DNA from: Desulfovibrio sp. Fe33
GTDB lineage: Bacteria; Desulfobacterota; Desulfovibrionia; Desulfovibrionales; Desulfovibrionaceae
NCBI RefSeq assembly: GCF_028532725.1
Contig: NZ_JAQKGU010000001.1
Location: 248,001 to 312,000 of the forward strand
DNA length: 64,000 nucleotides
Direction: 5' to 3'
Shown here: positions 1 to 8,690 of the stretch, in pieces
Layout of the letters: each line of letters opens with the position of its first letter
How positions within the stretch are numbered: the first letter of the stretch is position 1
The notes under the pieces: generated by a model
Database searches by the model: none
What the model was told of the DNA's origin: nothing
What the model saw: only the letters and a program-made list of their open reading frames with translations
Made by a program: the position numbers and the translations under genes

Positions 1-872
1 TTCCAGGGGTACTTGCGGGTCTTGAGTTTCTTGTATTCGTCCAGGCCGCGCACGATCTGGTCGAGCCGGTGCAGCAGGCCCTGGCCCACGGTTTCGCCGA
101 CGACCAGATAGCCCGTTTTGCCCTCGTCGACCGGGGTCACGCCCAGGACGAGGTCCGAGCCGGGCTTGGGAATGATGGTCGTCCAGGAGCGCGGGTCGGC
201 GCGCAGGGACTGCCAGTCGATCTTCTCCTTGATTTCGGGCCAGGCCTGGCTCCATTGGGCGGTGGCGTGGGTGTTCTGCTCGTTGCCCTCGGGAGTGATG
301 ACGCCCACCAGGCTCAGGTCGTATTCGTCGAACTTCCGGTTCAGGTAGCGGTCCATGGCCTTGCCGCCCCAGGCGAACTGGGAGTCTATGATGTCCTTTA
401 TCATGACCGCGCCGCGCCGTTCGAGACGGTCTTGGGCAGAGCCGTAGAAGGCGCGTCCGAGTTCCAGGGCCTGCTCCATGGACTCCTCCACCTGGCCCTT
501 GAACCAGTAGTCCACGGAGGTTTGCACGAACTTGACCGAAACCAGGTAGATGAGCGCGGTGGGGATGAGCGAGAGGGAGATGAAGGCGAGCACCAGCCGT
601 GTACGCAGCTTGGAGCCCAGCACCCTGCGTCGGCGTTCGAGAATCAGCCGCACCGCGTTGCGGGCCACGTAGAAGAGCATGGCCAGCAGGAAGACCACGT
701 TCAGGATGAGCAGGTTGAGAATGAGATAGTAATCGCCGCTCAGATACTTGAGCTCGGCCCAGGTCAGCCCGGCGATGAGCACGATGAAGACGAGGGCGAT
801 GATGTACTCGCGCCGGTGCCGCCTCTGGTCCCTGCGGCTTGTGGAACTGATGCGGATCGGGTCGGGCGTCAC
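1..872 (-). CDS. NtrY-like membrane sensor histidine kinase, N-terminal part (cut by left edge)
   Basis: About 290 residues are present; the HAMP, PAS and kinase domains would lie beyond the left edge. The translation has a basic N-terminus, a hydrophobic segment near residues 23-40, a second near 46-68, a charged stretch, and a third at about 85-105 followed by an extracytoplasmic region, which is the layout of NtrY kinases. The start is a GTG with GGAGGG seven bases upstream; this ribosome site abuts the TAG of the DUF4390 gene, so the two are probably translationally coupled. NtrY kinases pair with NtrX-type sigma-54 activators; a candidate partner is at 9942-11345 but is not adjacent, so pairing is only inferred. 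Confidence 0.8.
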   Translation of the reverse strand, partial: MTPDPIRISSTSRRDQRRHRREYIIALVFIVLIAGLTWAELKYLSGDYYLILNLLILNVVFLLAMLFYVARNAVRLILERRRRVLGSKLRTRLVLAFISLSLIPTALIYLVSVKFVQTSVDYWFKGQVEESMEQALELGRAFYGSAQDRLERRGAVMIKDIIDSQFAWGGKAMDRYLNRKFDEYDLSLVGVITPEGNEQNTHATAQWSQAWPEIKEKIDWQSLRADPRSWTTIIPKPGSDLVLGVTPVDEGKTGYLVVGETVGQGLLHRLDQIVRGLDEYKKLKTRKYPW

Positions 873-884
873 GGGTCGGCCCTC

Positions 885-1460
885 CTAGAAGGTGAAGTCC
901 AGCTGGAAGGCGTTGTCGGCCCCGGCGTCCCAGGACCAGAAATAAATGAAGCGCATGAACCCTTCGGGAGCTCCTTCCTCGTTCATGGAGGTGTGCAGGC
1001 GCAGGGAGTACTTTTTGCCTTTGTCGAGCAACGCCCAAGAGCCCAGGGTGGCCTCGATGGTTCCCCATCCCTCGTCCAGCAGCTTGCCCAGGTCCCTGTT
1101 GCGCAGGGGATTTTCCCTGCCCGGCAGGGTCATGACGAATTCCCTGGTCAGCGAGTCGAAGCTCAACCGGCTCTTGAAGTGGACCTCGGAAATCTTCCGG
1201 TTCAGCCAGTAGTCGCTCGGTTCCAGCAGGTTGACCTCGCATTGGAGCACCAGCACGGCCCCTTCCTCCAGCTCGCCCTTGAGGATCGGCTTTTCCTCGA
1301 CCACGATGCCGAATTGCGCGGTGAGCCGCCCGTGCACGTTGGCCAGGGTCGGCGCCACCAGGCTCAGGCTCTGGGCGAGGGCGTCGCCCGCCATGAGGAG
1401 GGCGGTCAGGAGGATGAAGGCCGGGAGCAATCCGGTCCGGGAACAGTCATGGGTGCGCAT
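885..1460 (-). CDS. DUF4390 domain exported protein
   Basis: 191 residues beginning with a signal peptide (hydrophobic stretch, cleavage probably after ALA near residue 29). The mature part is a beta-rich domain of the DUF4390 type, a family commonly encoded directly upstream of NtrY-like kinases, as here. It may sense or present an envelope signal to the kinase, but the function is not known. The start was set at the ATG preceding the signal peptide; the open frame continues much further upstream but only across the opposite-strand stress-protein gene. The stop codon overlaps the ribosome site of the kinase gene. Confidence 0.75.
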   Translation of the reverse strand: MRTHDCSRTGLLPAFILLTALLMAGDALAQSLSLVAPTLANVHGRLTAQFGIVVEEKPILKGELEEGAVLVLQCEVNLLEPSDYWLNRKISEVHFKSRLSFDSLTREFVMTLPGRENPLRNRDLGKLLDEGWGTIEATLGSWALLDKGKKYSLRLHTSMNEEGAPEGFMRFIYFWSWDAGADNAFQLDFTF

Positions 1461-1574
1461 TATCCTTGAGGATGTATCAGCACCCGTTTTAAAGAACAAG
1501 TGTTCAAGTCTTGTCTTTCCCCGTGCGGGCGCGTTATGGCTTGGACAGGAATCCATTCGCCAAAGGAGTCTCCC

Positions 1575-2459
1575 GTGCAGAAAGAACTGCTCCTCGCCAT
1601 CGGCGACGACCGCGCCGCCTCTTACAATCTCCGGTTTCTCAAGGATGTTTTCGAATCGTTCTGCGATCTCAAGCTGACCTTGTTCTATGCCGCGCCGCGT
1701 TCCGCCCTGTGGGACTTGCAGGACGCCGGGATGCCTCCCTCGGATGCGGCGGTGGAAGAGCTCGTGGCCCACAAGAAGGGCAAGGGCAAGAAGGCGTTGC
1801 AGGACGCCGAACGGTGGATCGCCGAAATAGCCGGATGCGACGGGGGCAACGTGCGCACCAAGGTCGTTCATTCGCGGAAGGGCACGGCCTGCGAACTGGT
1901 GGCCGAGGCGCGCGAAGGGATGTACGACGCCCTTGTTCTCGGCCGCAAGGGGTTCACCTGGTTTGAGGAGGTGTTCGAAAACTCCGTGTGCCATGAGCTT
2001 CTCTGGCAGGATATCGATTTTCCCATCTGGGTCTGCAAGCGTCCGTCCCAGCCGCCGCGCGGCAATGTTCTTCTCTGCCTGGACGGCTCGGACCCCTCCC
2101 TGCGCATGGCCGATCACGTCGGCTACATGCTCGCCGACGAGCCCCGCCACTCCTTCACGCTTTTCCACGTGGCCCAGAAGGGGTACGGCGACGCCAGGGC
2201 CGCGCGCATCTTCGACGAGGCGCTGGCTATCCTGGCCGAACACGGCGTGCCTGACGAGCGTATCGAGATAAAGATGGTCACCGGGAGCAACCCCGTGAAG
2301 GCCATTCTCAAGGAGGCGAGAGCGGGCCGATACGCCGCCGTGGCGGTGGGGCGGCGCGGCGTGGGCAGCCAAACCCGCATGGAGCATCTTTTCCCCAGCA
2401 CCGTGTGCGTCAATCTTCTGCGCCAGTTGCAGGAGACCGCCCTGTGGATCAGCAAATAG
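1575..2459 (+). CDS. Universal stress protein, tandem UspA domains
   Basis: 294 residues with two UspA (adenine-nucleotide alpha-hydrolase fold) domains, about 1-150 and 155-294. Each half ends with the family's G-x2-G type loop: GRKGFTWFEEVF in the first and GRRGVGSQTRMEHLF in the second; the latter better matches the ATP-binding form. The start is a GTG with AGGAG seven bases upstream; upstream codons in frame lack a ribosome site. The gene is monocistronic and shares a bidirectional terminator with the convergent peroxiredoxin gene. Cytoplasmic; the exact stress role cannot be told from sequence. Confidence 0.85.
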   Translation: MQKELLLAIGDDRAASYNLRFLKDVFESFCDLKLTLFYAAPRSALWDLQDAGMPPSDAAVEELVAHKKGKGKKALQDAERWIAEIAGCDGGNVRTKVVHSRKGTACELVAEAREGMYDALVLGRKGFTWFEEVFENSVCHELLWQDIDFPIWVCKRPSQPPRGNVLLCLDGSDPSLRMADHVGYMLADEPRHSFTLFHVAQKGYGDARAARIFDEALAILAEHGVPDERIEIKMVTGSNPVKAILKEARAGRYAAVAVGRRGVGSQTRMEHLFPSTVCVNLLRQLQETALWISK

Positions 2460-2489
2460 GGAAGGCTGGAGCCGACGCTTCCGCATGGG

Positions 2490-2525
2490 AAAAAATGCGC
2501 CCCCGCCGGACCGTCCGGCGGGGGC
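2490..2525 (-). terminator. Bidirectional rho-independent terminator between uspA-like and peroxiredoxin genes
   Basis: A perfect 12-bp GC-rich stem (2499-2510 with 2514-2525) and a 3-base loop. Read leftwards it ends in a run of six T residues (2490-2495), a strong terminator for the peroxiredoxin gene; read rightwards it is followed by a short T-run and could also stop the stress-protein transcript. Confidence 0.85.
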
Positions 2526-2568
2526 GTTTCATGCAACAGGCGTAGCGAGAGTGTGAGATCGCCGCCGT

Positions 2569-3207
2569 TTAGTCGATGTCGATAAGAGCCTCGTAGACCT
2601 TGCCGACCATAGCGTCGTTGGGGGTCAGGGTCTTGCCGCCCGGGGTCCACTTGGCCGGGCAGACTTCCGCGGGGTGGTCGATGAGATAGGTGTTGGCCTC
2701 GACCTTGCGGACCAGCTCGTCGGCGTTGCGGCCCACGTTGTAGAAATTGATCTCGGAGGAGACCAGCACGCCGTCGGGATTGATGACGAAGGTGCCGCGC
2801 AGGGCCAGGCCGGTGTCGTAATCCCAGACGTCGAAGAAGCGGGAGACCTCGCCGGTGGGATCGGCGGCCATCTTGAACCTGACGTTTTCCAGCATCCGCT
2901 CGTCGGCTCTCCAGGCCATGTGGGTGAATTTGGTGTCCGTGGATACGGAGACCACCTCAGCGCCGAGTTTTTTCAGGTCTTCGTGGCGGGTGGCCAGGTC
3001 GGCGAGTTCGGTGGGGCAGACAAAGGTGAAGTCCGCCGGGTAGAAGAACAGGATGGTCCATTTGCCTTCCTTGCGCAGGGCGCCGAGATCGACCTCGGTG
3101 AAGCCGCCCTCGGCAGGATCGAAGGCCTCCATCTTGAATTCGGGCACGGGCTGGCCCACTTTGGCGAAATCAGGCATGGTGTCGTTGGTATCGAATTCAT
3201 TGCTCAT
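2569..3207 (-). CDS. 2-Cys peroxiredoxin (AhpC/Prx1 type)
   Basis: 212 residues, the full length of a typical 2-Cys peroxiredoxin. The peroxidatic cysteine is C64 in the motif DFTFVCPTEL and the resolving cysteine is C183 in EVCPAKWTPG. It reduces hydrogen peroxide and organic peroxides in the cytoplasm, drawing electrons from thioredoxin or a similar reductant; no AhpF-like partner is nearby. The ATG is preceded by GAGAGGAATG. A sigma-70-like promoter with a Fur/PerR-like dyad in its spacer lies just upstream, consistent with peroxide or iron control in an anaerobe. Confidence 0.93.
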   Translation of the reverse strand: MSNEFDTNDTMPDFAKVGQPVPEFKMEAFDPAEGGFTEVDLGALRKEGKWTILFFYPADFTFVCPTELADLATRHEDLKKLGAEVVSVSTDTKFTHMAWRADERMLENVRFKMAADPTGEVSRFFDVWDYDTGLALRGTFVINPDGVLVSSEINFYNVGRNADELVRKVEANTYLIDHPAEVCPAKWTPGGKTLTPNDAMVGKVYEALIDID

Positions 3208-3242
3208 ATTGACATTCCTCTCATTCTTTTGCGGGGCTTGAT

Positions 3243-3271
3243 ATTGTTGTAGGAATGATTACCGTTTTCAA
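3243..3271 (-). promoter_or_regulatory. Peroxiredoxin promoter with Fur/PerR-like box in the spacer
   Basis: On the minus strand TTGAAA (3266-3271) and AACAAT (3243-3248) are separated by 17 bases, giving a start near 3236. The spacer and -35 overlap a 19-base stretch (3251-3269) matching the classical GATAATGATAATCATTATC box at 13 of 19 positions, including an unbroken TAATCATT. Family-level regulation by PerR or Fur is an inference. Confidence 0.5.
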
Positions 3272-3427
3272 TAAACTAGATTCGTCCCGCGCCTGCGTCA
3301 AGAATTTTTTTGCCTTTTTCTCCGCTTGGCCCGGCGGGGCGGGGTAGTGTATACCGGGACTTCCCGCGGGGCCTCCAGGTTCGGGCGTCCTGCGCATGAA
3401 CGACAAAACAAGAAAAAGAGAGCGCAT

Positions 3428-6331
3428 ATGACTTTCGGCTTCACCAAGATACGGGAAATGGAAATCGCGGAGCTGGCCAGCACCGCCGTGGTCTATCGCC
3501 ACGACAAGACCGGGGCGCGCGTCCTGTCCATGATGAACGACGACGAGAACAAGGTCTTCGGCATTTCGTTCCGCACGCCGCCCGAGGATTCCACGGGCGT
3601 GGCGCACATCCTGGAGCATTCGGTTCTCTGCGGTTCGGACAAGTATCCGGTGAAGGAGCCGTTCGTGGAGCTGCTCAAGGGCTCGCTCCAGACCTTCCTG
3701 AACGCCCTGACCTTCCCGGACAAGACCTGTTACCCCGTGGCCTCGGCCAACGTGCAGGACTTCTACAACCTCATCGACGTCTATCTCGACGCGGTCTTTC
3801 ATCCCCGGCTGACCGAGAACACCCTCAAGCAGGAGGGGTGGCACTACGAGCTGGAATCTCCCGATCGGGACATGACGTACAAGGGCGTGGTCTTCAACGA
3901 GATGAAGGGCGCGTATTCCTCGCCTGATTCCGTGCTCTATGAGCAGTCCCAGCACTCCCTGTTCCCGGACATCACCTACGGCCTGGATTCGGGCGGCGAT
4001 CCGGCGGTCATCCCGGACCTGACCTTCGAGCGGTTCATGGCCTTCCATCGCGACCACTATCATCCGTCCAACGCCTACGCCTTCTTCTACGGCGACGACG
4101 ACCCGGAAAAGCGGCTGGAGATTCTGGACAAGGTCTTCTCCGAATATGAACCCATCGACGTGGCCTCCACCCGCATCCCCCTTCAGGAGCGGTTCACCGA
4201 GGCCCGGGCGGTGCGCACAGGATATCCGGCATCGGACAGGCTGGCCAAGGGCATGTTCACGGTGAACTGGTTGCTGGCCGAGACCTCGGACGCCAACCTG
4301 AACCTGGCTCTGCACATCCTCGAGCACATCCTCATCGGCCTGCCCAGTTCGCCCCTCAAGAAGGCCCTGACCGATTCCGGCCTGGGCGATGACCTTGCGG
4401 GCGTGGGACTTGAGGCCGACATGCGCCAGATGTCCTTTTCCGTCGGTCTCAAGGGTATGCATCCGTCCAACGCCATCAAGGTGGAGTCCATCGTCTTCCA
4501 CACCATCAAGGAGTTGGTGGAGAACGGCATCGACGCCCGCGACATAGAAGCCGCCGTGAATTCCGTGGAGTTTTCCCTGCGCGAGAACAACACCGGCTCG
4601 TATCCGCGCGGCCTGTCCCTCATGTTCCAGGCCCTGTCCACCTGGCTCTATGACGACGGCGAGGGCGAAGGCGACCCCCTGGCCCTGCTGCCCTTCGAGA
4701 AGCCGCTTGAAAACATCAAGACGTGGATCGCCAACGGCGACAAGATATTCGAGGAGCTGCTGGCCCGGCTGTTCCTGCACAACCCGCACCGCACGACCGT
4801 GCTCCTGGAGCCGGACCACAAGCTCGCCCGTACCCAGGCCAAGGCCGAATCCGACCGGCTCAAGGCGGCCAAGGAAGCCATGACCCCGGAGCAGATTCAG
4901 GCGGTCATGGACGAGGCTGCCGAACTCAAGCGGCTTCAGGGAGCGCCCGATTCGCCCGAAGCCCTCAGGACCATCCCCCGGCTTTCCGTGGCCGACCTGC
5001 CCGCCGAGAACCGGCCCATTCCCACCGAGGTCCGTGAGCTCAACGGCCGCAAGCTGCTTTTCCACGACCTGCCGACCAACGGCATAGCCTACCTCGACTT
5101 CGGTTTCGACCTGTCCGTCATTCCCGACGACCTGCTGCCCTATGCGGGCGTCTTCGGCCGGGGCCTGACCGAGTCCGGCACGGCCAAGCGCGATTATGTG
5201 GACCTGTCCCAGCGCATCGCCCGGACGTCCGGCGGCATCTGGGCTCAGCCCTTCGCCTCGCCCGTACGCGATTCGGCCGAGGCCGCGGCATGGCTGTTCC
5301 TGCGCACCAAGGCCACCGGCGACCGCATCGCGCCCACCTGCGGGATCGTCGCCGAAATCCTGACCTCGGCGCAGCTCGACAACAAGGAGCGCATCTCGCG
5401 CATCGTGGCCGAGGCCCGCGCCAGGGCCGAACAGCGGCTCGTGCCGTCCGGCCATATGGTCGTGGCAACCCGTCTGCGCGCCGGGACCCACGCGGCCCAC
5501 GCCATGGACGAGGCCATGACCGGCCTGACCAATCTCCTGTTCCTCCGCGATCTGGAAAAGCGCGTCGAAGAGGACTTCCGGAATGTTGCCAAGGACCTGG
5601 AACGGTTCCGCCGACTGCTTCTCAACCGCGATACGTTGATCGTCAACGCCACCATGGACGCCGACCTCTTCACCCTGGCCGAGCCCGAGGCTGCCGCCGT
5701 CATCGACGCCCTGCCGGACAATGGCCCGGTCCGCGTCGAGCGCGTGCTTCCCGATCTCCCGGCCCGCGAAGGCCTCGCCATTCCGGCCCAGGTCAACTAT
5801 GTGGGCAAGGGATGCGGCCTTGAGGGCGTTCAGCTCACCGGCGCGGCGCAGGTGGTCAACAAGCTCATCCGCACCGGCTACCTCTGGGAAAAGGTCCGGG
5901 TTCAGGGCGGTGCCTACGGCGCGTTCTGCATCATGGACCGTCTTGCCGGGGCGCTGGCCTTCGTCTCCTACCGCGACCCCAACGTCGCCGATACGGTCAA
6001 GGCCTTCGACGACCTGGCGGGTTATCTCGAAACCGTGCACATCGACGCCGACGAGCTGGAAAAGTCCATCATCGGCGCGATCGGCGAAATCGACGCCTAT
6101 CAACTGCCCGATGCCAAGGGCTTCACCGCCATCGGACGTTATCTGACCAACCAGGACGACGAGTACCTGCAAACCGTTCGCGAGCAGGCTCTGGCCGCTT
6201 CCGAAGACGACTTCCGGCAACTTGGCGAAGCGGTGCGGGTCGTGGCCGAAAAGGGCCGCATCTGCGTGCTCGGCGACAGCCTCGCCATGGAGAACAGCGG
6301 TCTCGATCTGGTTATCAGGCAGGTGTTGTAG
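3428..6331 (+). CDS. M16C-family zinc metalloprotease (presequence-protease/insulinase-like)
   Basis: 967 residues, the size of PreP-type M16C peptidases, which carry all four homologous domains in one chain. The inverted zinc motif HILEH is at residues 60-64 and the third ligand is probably E158 in FNEMKGAYSS, with a spacing close to that in PreP. It probably degrades short peptides; no signal peptide is seen, so it is likely cytoplasmic. The ATG follows a purine-rich GAGAG stretch; the 34 codons in frame upstream are rejected as lacking a ribosome site. It stands alone and ends at a large hairpin array. Confidence 0.9.
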   Translation: MTFGFTKIREMEIAELASTAVVYRHDKTGARVLSMMNDDENKVFGISFRTPPEDSTGVAHILEHSVLCGSDKYPVKEPFVELLKGSLQTFLNALTFPDKTCYPVASANVQDFYNLIDVYLDAVFHPRLTENTLKQEGWHYELESPDRDMTYKGVVFNEMKGAYSSPDSVLYEQSQHSLFPDITYGLDSGGDPAVIPDLTFERFMAFHRDHYHPSNAYAFFYGDDDPEKRLEILDKVFSEYEPIDVASTRIPLQERFTEARAVRTGYPASDRLAKGMFTVNWLLAETSDANLNLALHILEHILIGLPSSPLKKALTDSGLGDDLAGVGLEADMRQMSFSVGLKGMHPSNAIKVESIVFHTIKELVENGIDARDIEAAVNSVEFSLRENNTGSYPRGLSLMFQALSTWLYDDGEGEGDPLALLPFEKPLENIKTWIANGDKIFEELLARLFLHNPHRTTVLLEPDHKLARTQAKAESDRLKAAKEAMTPEQIQAVMDEAAELKRLQGAPDSPEALRTIPRLSVADLPAENRPIPTEVRELNGRKLLFHDLPTNGIAYLDFGFDLSVIPDDLLPYAGVFGRGLTESGTAKRDYVDLSQRIARTSGGIWAQPFASPVRDSAEAAAWLFLRTKATGDRIAPTCGIVAEILTSAQLDNKERISRIVAEARARAEQRLVPSGHMVVATRLRAGTHAAHAMDEAMTGLTNLLFLRDLEKRVEEDFRNVAKDLERFRRLLLNRDTLIVNATMDADLFTLAEPEAAAVIDALPDNGPVRVERVLPDLPAREGLAIPAQVNYVGKGCGLEGVQLTGAAQVVNKLIRTGYLWEKVRVQGGAYGAFCIMDRLAGALAFVSYRDPNVADTVKAFDDLAGYLETVHIDADELEKSIIGAIGEIDAYQLPDAKGFTAIGRYLTNQDDEYLQTVREQALAASEDDFRQLGEAVRVVAEKGRICVLGDSLAMENSGLDLVIRQVL

Positions 6332-6347
6332 CGCGCCTCCGGCGGCC

Positions 6348-6400
6348 GGGGGAAGGGAGGGAAAAACCCTTTGAAAAGGGTTGTTTCCCTCCCTTCCCCC
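6348..6400. repeat. Large inverted repeat after the M16 protease gene (intergenic mosaic element)
   Basis: Two arms of about 24 bases pair almost perfectly around a GAAA loop: a G-rich left arm (6348-6372) ending in ACCCTTT and its complement to 6400. It is flanked by a CCTCCGGCGGCC dyad on the left (6337-6348) and, on the right (6423-6452), by a sequence resembling the reverse complement of part of the pyrB-pyrC repeat. It lacks a T-run directly after the stem, so it may act as an RNA-stabilising or transcription-dampening element rather than a simple terminator. Confidence 0.6.
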
Positions 6401-6470
6401 GGACCCCCATCCCTCTCTTTTCCCAAACTTTTTGTGTGCCTGCGGCAAGCGGGAAGGAAGGTCGTTGGAA

Positions 6471-6496
6471 ACGTCGCGTTTGCGGCGTTTTTTTTT
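6471..6496 (+). terminator. Probable terminator of the M16 protease transcript
   Basis: ACGTCGC pairs with GCGGCGT around a GTTT loop and is followed by eight to nine T residues. It is the best rho-independent terminator for rightward transcription in the spacer before the leftward glycosyltransferase gene. Confidence 0.65.
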
Positions 6497-6578
6497 AGTT
6501 GGGGAGGGGTGCTGTTCGATAATTGGGGGAAAAGGGAAGGGGACCGGTGGGCAAGAGGAATGGGCGGGGTGGGTTTTG

Positions 6579-7811
6579 TTATTTTGCGAGATGCGCGCGC
6601 AGTGCGGCCAGAACCGCCGGGTGACGCGTGGTCTTGGCCATGGCGCAGGCCTTGCTGGCCAGTGCGTCGCGGTCGGCGAGGGTCCGCCCGACATTGGCGA
6701 GCAGGGTCTTGTAGCGGTCCGCCATGGGTGCGGACCCTGCCCTGCGCAGGACGCGTTCGCAGTCCCGGTAGGCGTCGGGCCCGGGACAGAGAAGGGTGCG
6801 GAGGTAGGCCACGGGCGCGGCCTCGGCCGGTCTTCCCTCGGTTTCGAGGCGGCGGACGAGGGTTTTATAGCCGGTGTCCCACAGGGGCTCGCGTTCGAGC
6901 AGATCGCGCAGGCGGGATTCGTTCGCGTCGCCGAACTCGTGGTCCAGTTCGCGGGCGCGGGATTCGGGAAGGCGGACGATGAGGTCGAGCCACGGGGTGA
7001 AACCCGGTTCGAACCCGTCCTCCAGAATCAGGCCGCAGAGGTCTTCCCCGACGTCGCGGCAACGGGACCGGAGCAGGCGGAGGTTGGCGGATTCGTGGTC
7101 GAAACGTCCCTCCGTGCCGTGGGCGCTGTGGTGGACCACGCTTTCCGGGATGACCGAGAAATGGCCGCCGCGGCGGTTGATGCGGCAGCAGAGGTCCACA
7201 TCCTCCATGCCGTTGACGAAACCTTCGAAGAAACCGTTTTCGGCCCTGAAGAGCGGGGCGGGCATGAGCAGGGCCGCCGCCGTGACGACGCCGAGTTTGC
7301 GCCGTTTCATGACCGCCGGGTGGGTGCGGGGGAAATATTCGTAGAGGTGCCGGAACTCCATGTTCATGGAGGTCGCGATGCCCAGGTGCTGGACCCGGGC
7401 CGAACGCACGCCGCCGTCTTCCGGGAAAAGGAGCAGGGGGCCGACCCCGGCCAGCCTCGTGTCGGACTTGAGGGCGTCGAGCAGGGGCGGGAGCCAGTTC
7501 CCCGTGACCGTGGTGTCGTTGTTCAGAAAGAGGAGCAGGTCGGCGGAACTGGCCGCAGCGCCTGCGTTGCAGGCCTTGGCGAAGCCGAGGTTTTGGCTCA
7601 GCCGGTGGTGGACGAAGCGCTCGCCGAACAGCGTCCGTCCCAGGACTGGCGCGGCCTCGGCAGTGGCGTCGGTGGACCCGTTGTCGGCCAGGATGACCTG
7701 GAATCCGTCGCCGGGGGTATGCTCGGCCAGGGAGCGGAGGCAACTTTCGGTTAGGCTCCAGCCATTCCAGGCGGGGATGACGATGGACAGGGTGAACCGG
7801 GAGTCGGCCAT
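6579..7811 (-). CDS. Family 2 glycosyltransferase
   Basis: 410 residues. The N-terminal 240 residues form a GT-A domain: LSIVIPAWNGW start, ADNGSTDAT nucleotide-binding segment, NLGFAKACNAG, and a metal-binding region LLFLNNDTTV; EDVDLCCRINRRG is the usual acceptor-side acidic motif of rhamnosyltransferase-like GT2 enzymes. The remaining 170 residues are a mostly helical extension without a recognised domain. No membrane segments, so a peripheral enzyme of surface-glycan synthesis. It begins seven bases after the stop of the methyltransferase gene, so the two form an operon. Confidence 0.85.
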   Translation of the reverse strand: MADSRFTLSIVIPAWNGWSLTESCLRSLAEHTPGDGFQVILADNGSTDATAEAAPVLGRTLFGERFVHHRLSQNLGFAKACNAGAAASSADLLLFLNNDTTVTGNWLPPLLDALKSDTRLAGVGPLLLFPEDGGVRSARVQHLGIATSMNMEFRHLYEYFPRTHPAVMKRRKLGVVTAAALLMPAPLFRAENGFFEGFVNGMEDVDLCCRINRRGGHFSVIPESVVHHSAHGTEGRFDHESANLRLLRSRCRDVGEDLCGLILEDGFEPGFTPWLDLIVRLPESRARELDHEFGDANESRLRDLLEREPLWDTGYKTLVRRLETEGRPAEAAPVAYLRTLLCPGPDAYRDCERVLRRAGSAPMADRYKTLLANVGRTLADRDALASKACAMAKTTRHPAVLAALRAHLAK

Positions 7812-7818
7812 ATGCGGT

Positions 7819-8535
7819 TTAGCCCATTTCGGGCTCAGACTTCCAGGCGAAGAGCGGAGTGAGCGGCTTCATGTTGACGAAATCCACGCGCACGGCCACG
7901 AACGCGCCCAGAGCCGGGGGCAGGAGGCGGGCGTTGATCTGATTGGACATGCCGACGGGCTTCCAGGTCTTCATGGGACCGGCCAGGACCGAGCGGGCCA
8001 GGGTGGGCCGAAAGTCCGTGGCCTTGTGGATGAGGTCCTGCATCTCGCACCATGTGAACCAGTGCGCCTTGCTCAGGGAGGAGCCGGAGCCGCGGACGTT
8101 CATGCAGTAATACAGGGAATTCTTGTTCAGGAAGCCGACGAGCAGCCCCTTTTCGGCCACGCGGGCCGCTTCGACCAGCATGGCTTCCGGGTCCTCGGTG
8201 AATTCAAGCACGGACCAAACCAGGGCGTAGTCGAACTCGTTGTCGGAATAGCCCATGTGCTCGCCGCGGCCCACGCTCAACGTGGCCCGGTTGCCCAGCC
8301 GCTTGCGCGCTGCCCGGATCATTTCCTGCGACTTGTCGATGCCGGTCACGTCCAGGCCCATCTGATACAGCGGCTCCAGGAACAGCCCGGTGCCGCAGCC
8401 TATCTCCAGGAGCTTGCGCTTGCGCCGGGGCCATCCCGCCAGCATCGCCTGCAACAGTTGCACCTCCCGGTCCAGGGCGTAGCTCCCCTCCGGGGTGTCG
8501 AACCATGCTTCGTATCTGTCCGGGTCCCAGGTCAT
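7819..8535 (-). CDS. Class I SAM-dependent methyltransferase
   Basis: 238 residues with a class I methyltransferase domain: LLEIGCGTGLFL is motif I, VTGIDKS supplies the acidic ribose-binding residue, and ALVWSVLEF is motif IV. Homologues usually begin a few residues before the WDP..Y..WF motif, so the ATG at 8535 (AAGGA seven bases upstream) is preferred. A second ATG at 8583 has a strong GAGGGGG site but that site lies in a hairpin. It is co-transcribed with the GT2 gene downstream and may methylate a sugar or lipid carrier; the substrate is unknown. Confidence 0.8.
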   Translation of the reverse strand: MTWDPDRYEAWFDTPEGSYALDREVQLLQAMLAGWPRRKRKLLEIGCGTGLFLEPLYQMGLDVTGIDKSQEMIRAARKRLGNRATLSVGRGEHMGYSDNEFDYALVWSVLEFTEDPEAMLVEAARVAEKGLLVGFLNKNSLYYCMNVRGSGSSLSKAHWFTWCEMQDLIHKATDFRPTLARSVLAGPMKTWKPVGMSNQINARLLPPALGAFVAVRVDFVNMKPLTPLFAWKSEPEMG

Positions 8536-8690
8536 AACGGCGTCCTTGTTCGTTTCGTCCTTCCCTAAAAGTATGACCATCATGGCCCCCTCTGTAAATA
8601 GAGGGTTGGGGAAAGTTGAACGATACGAACAAAAGCGCGGCTTCGGCACCCGGGGGAAAATTCTCCCTCCGCCGGTCCTGCTGTCCGCGA

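Noticed and set aside
3221-6694. 1157-codon open frame on the minus strand
   Set aside because: It is antisense to the M16 protease gene, which has family motifs; its repetitive His/Gly/Gln composition is typical of a GC-rich shadow frame.
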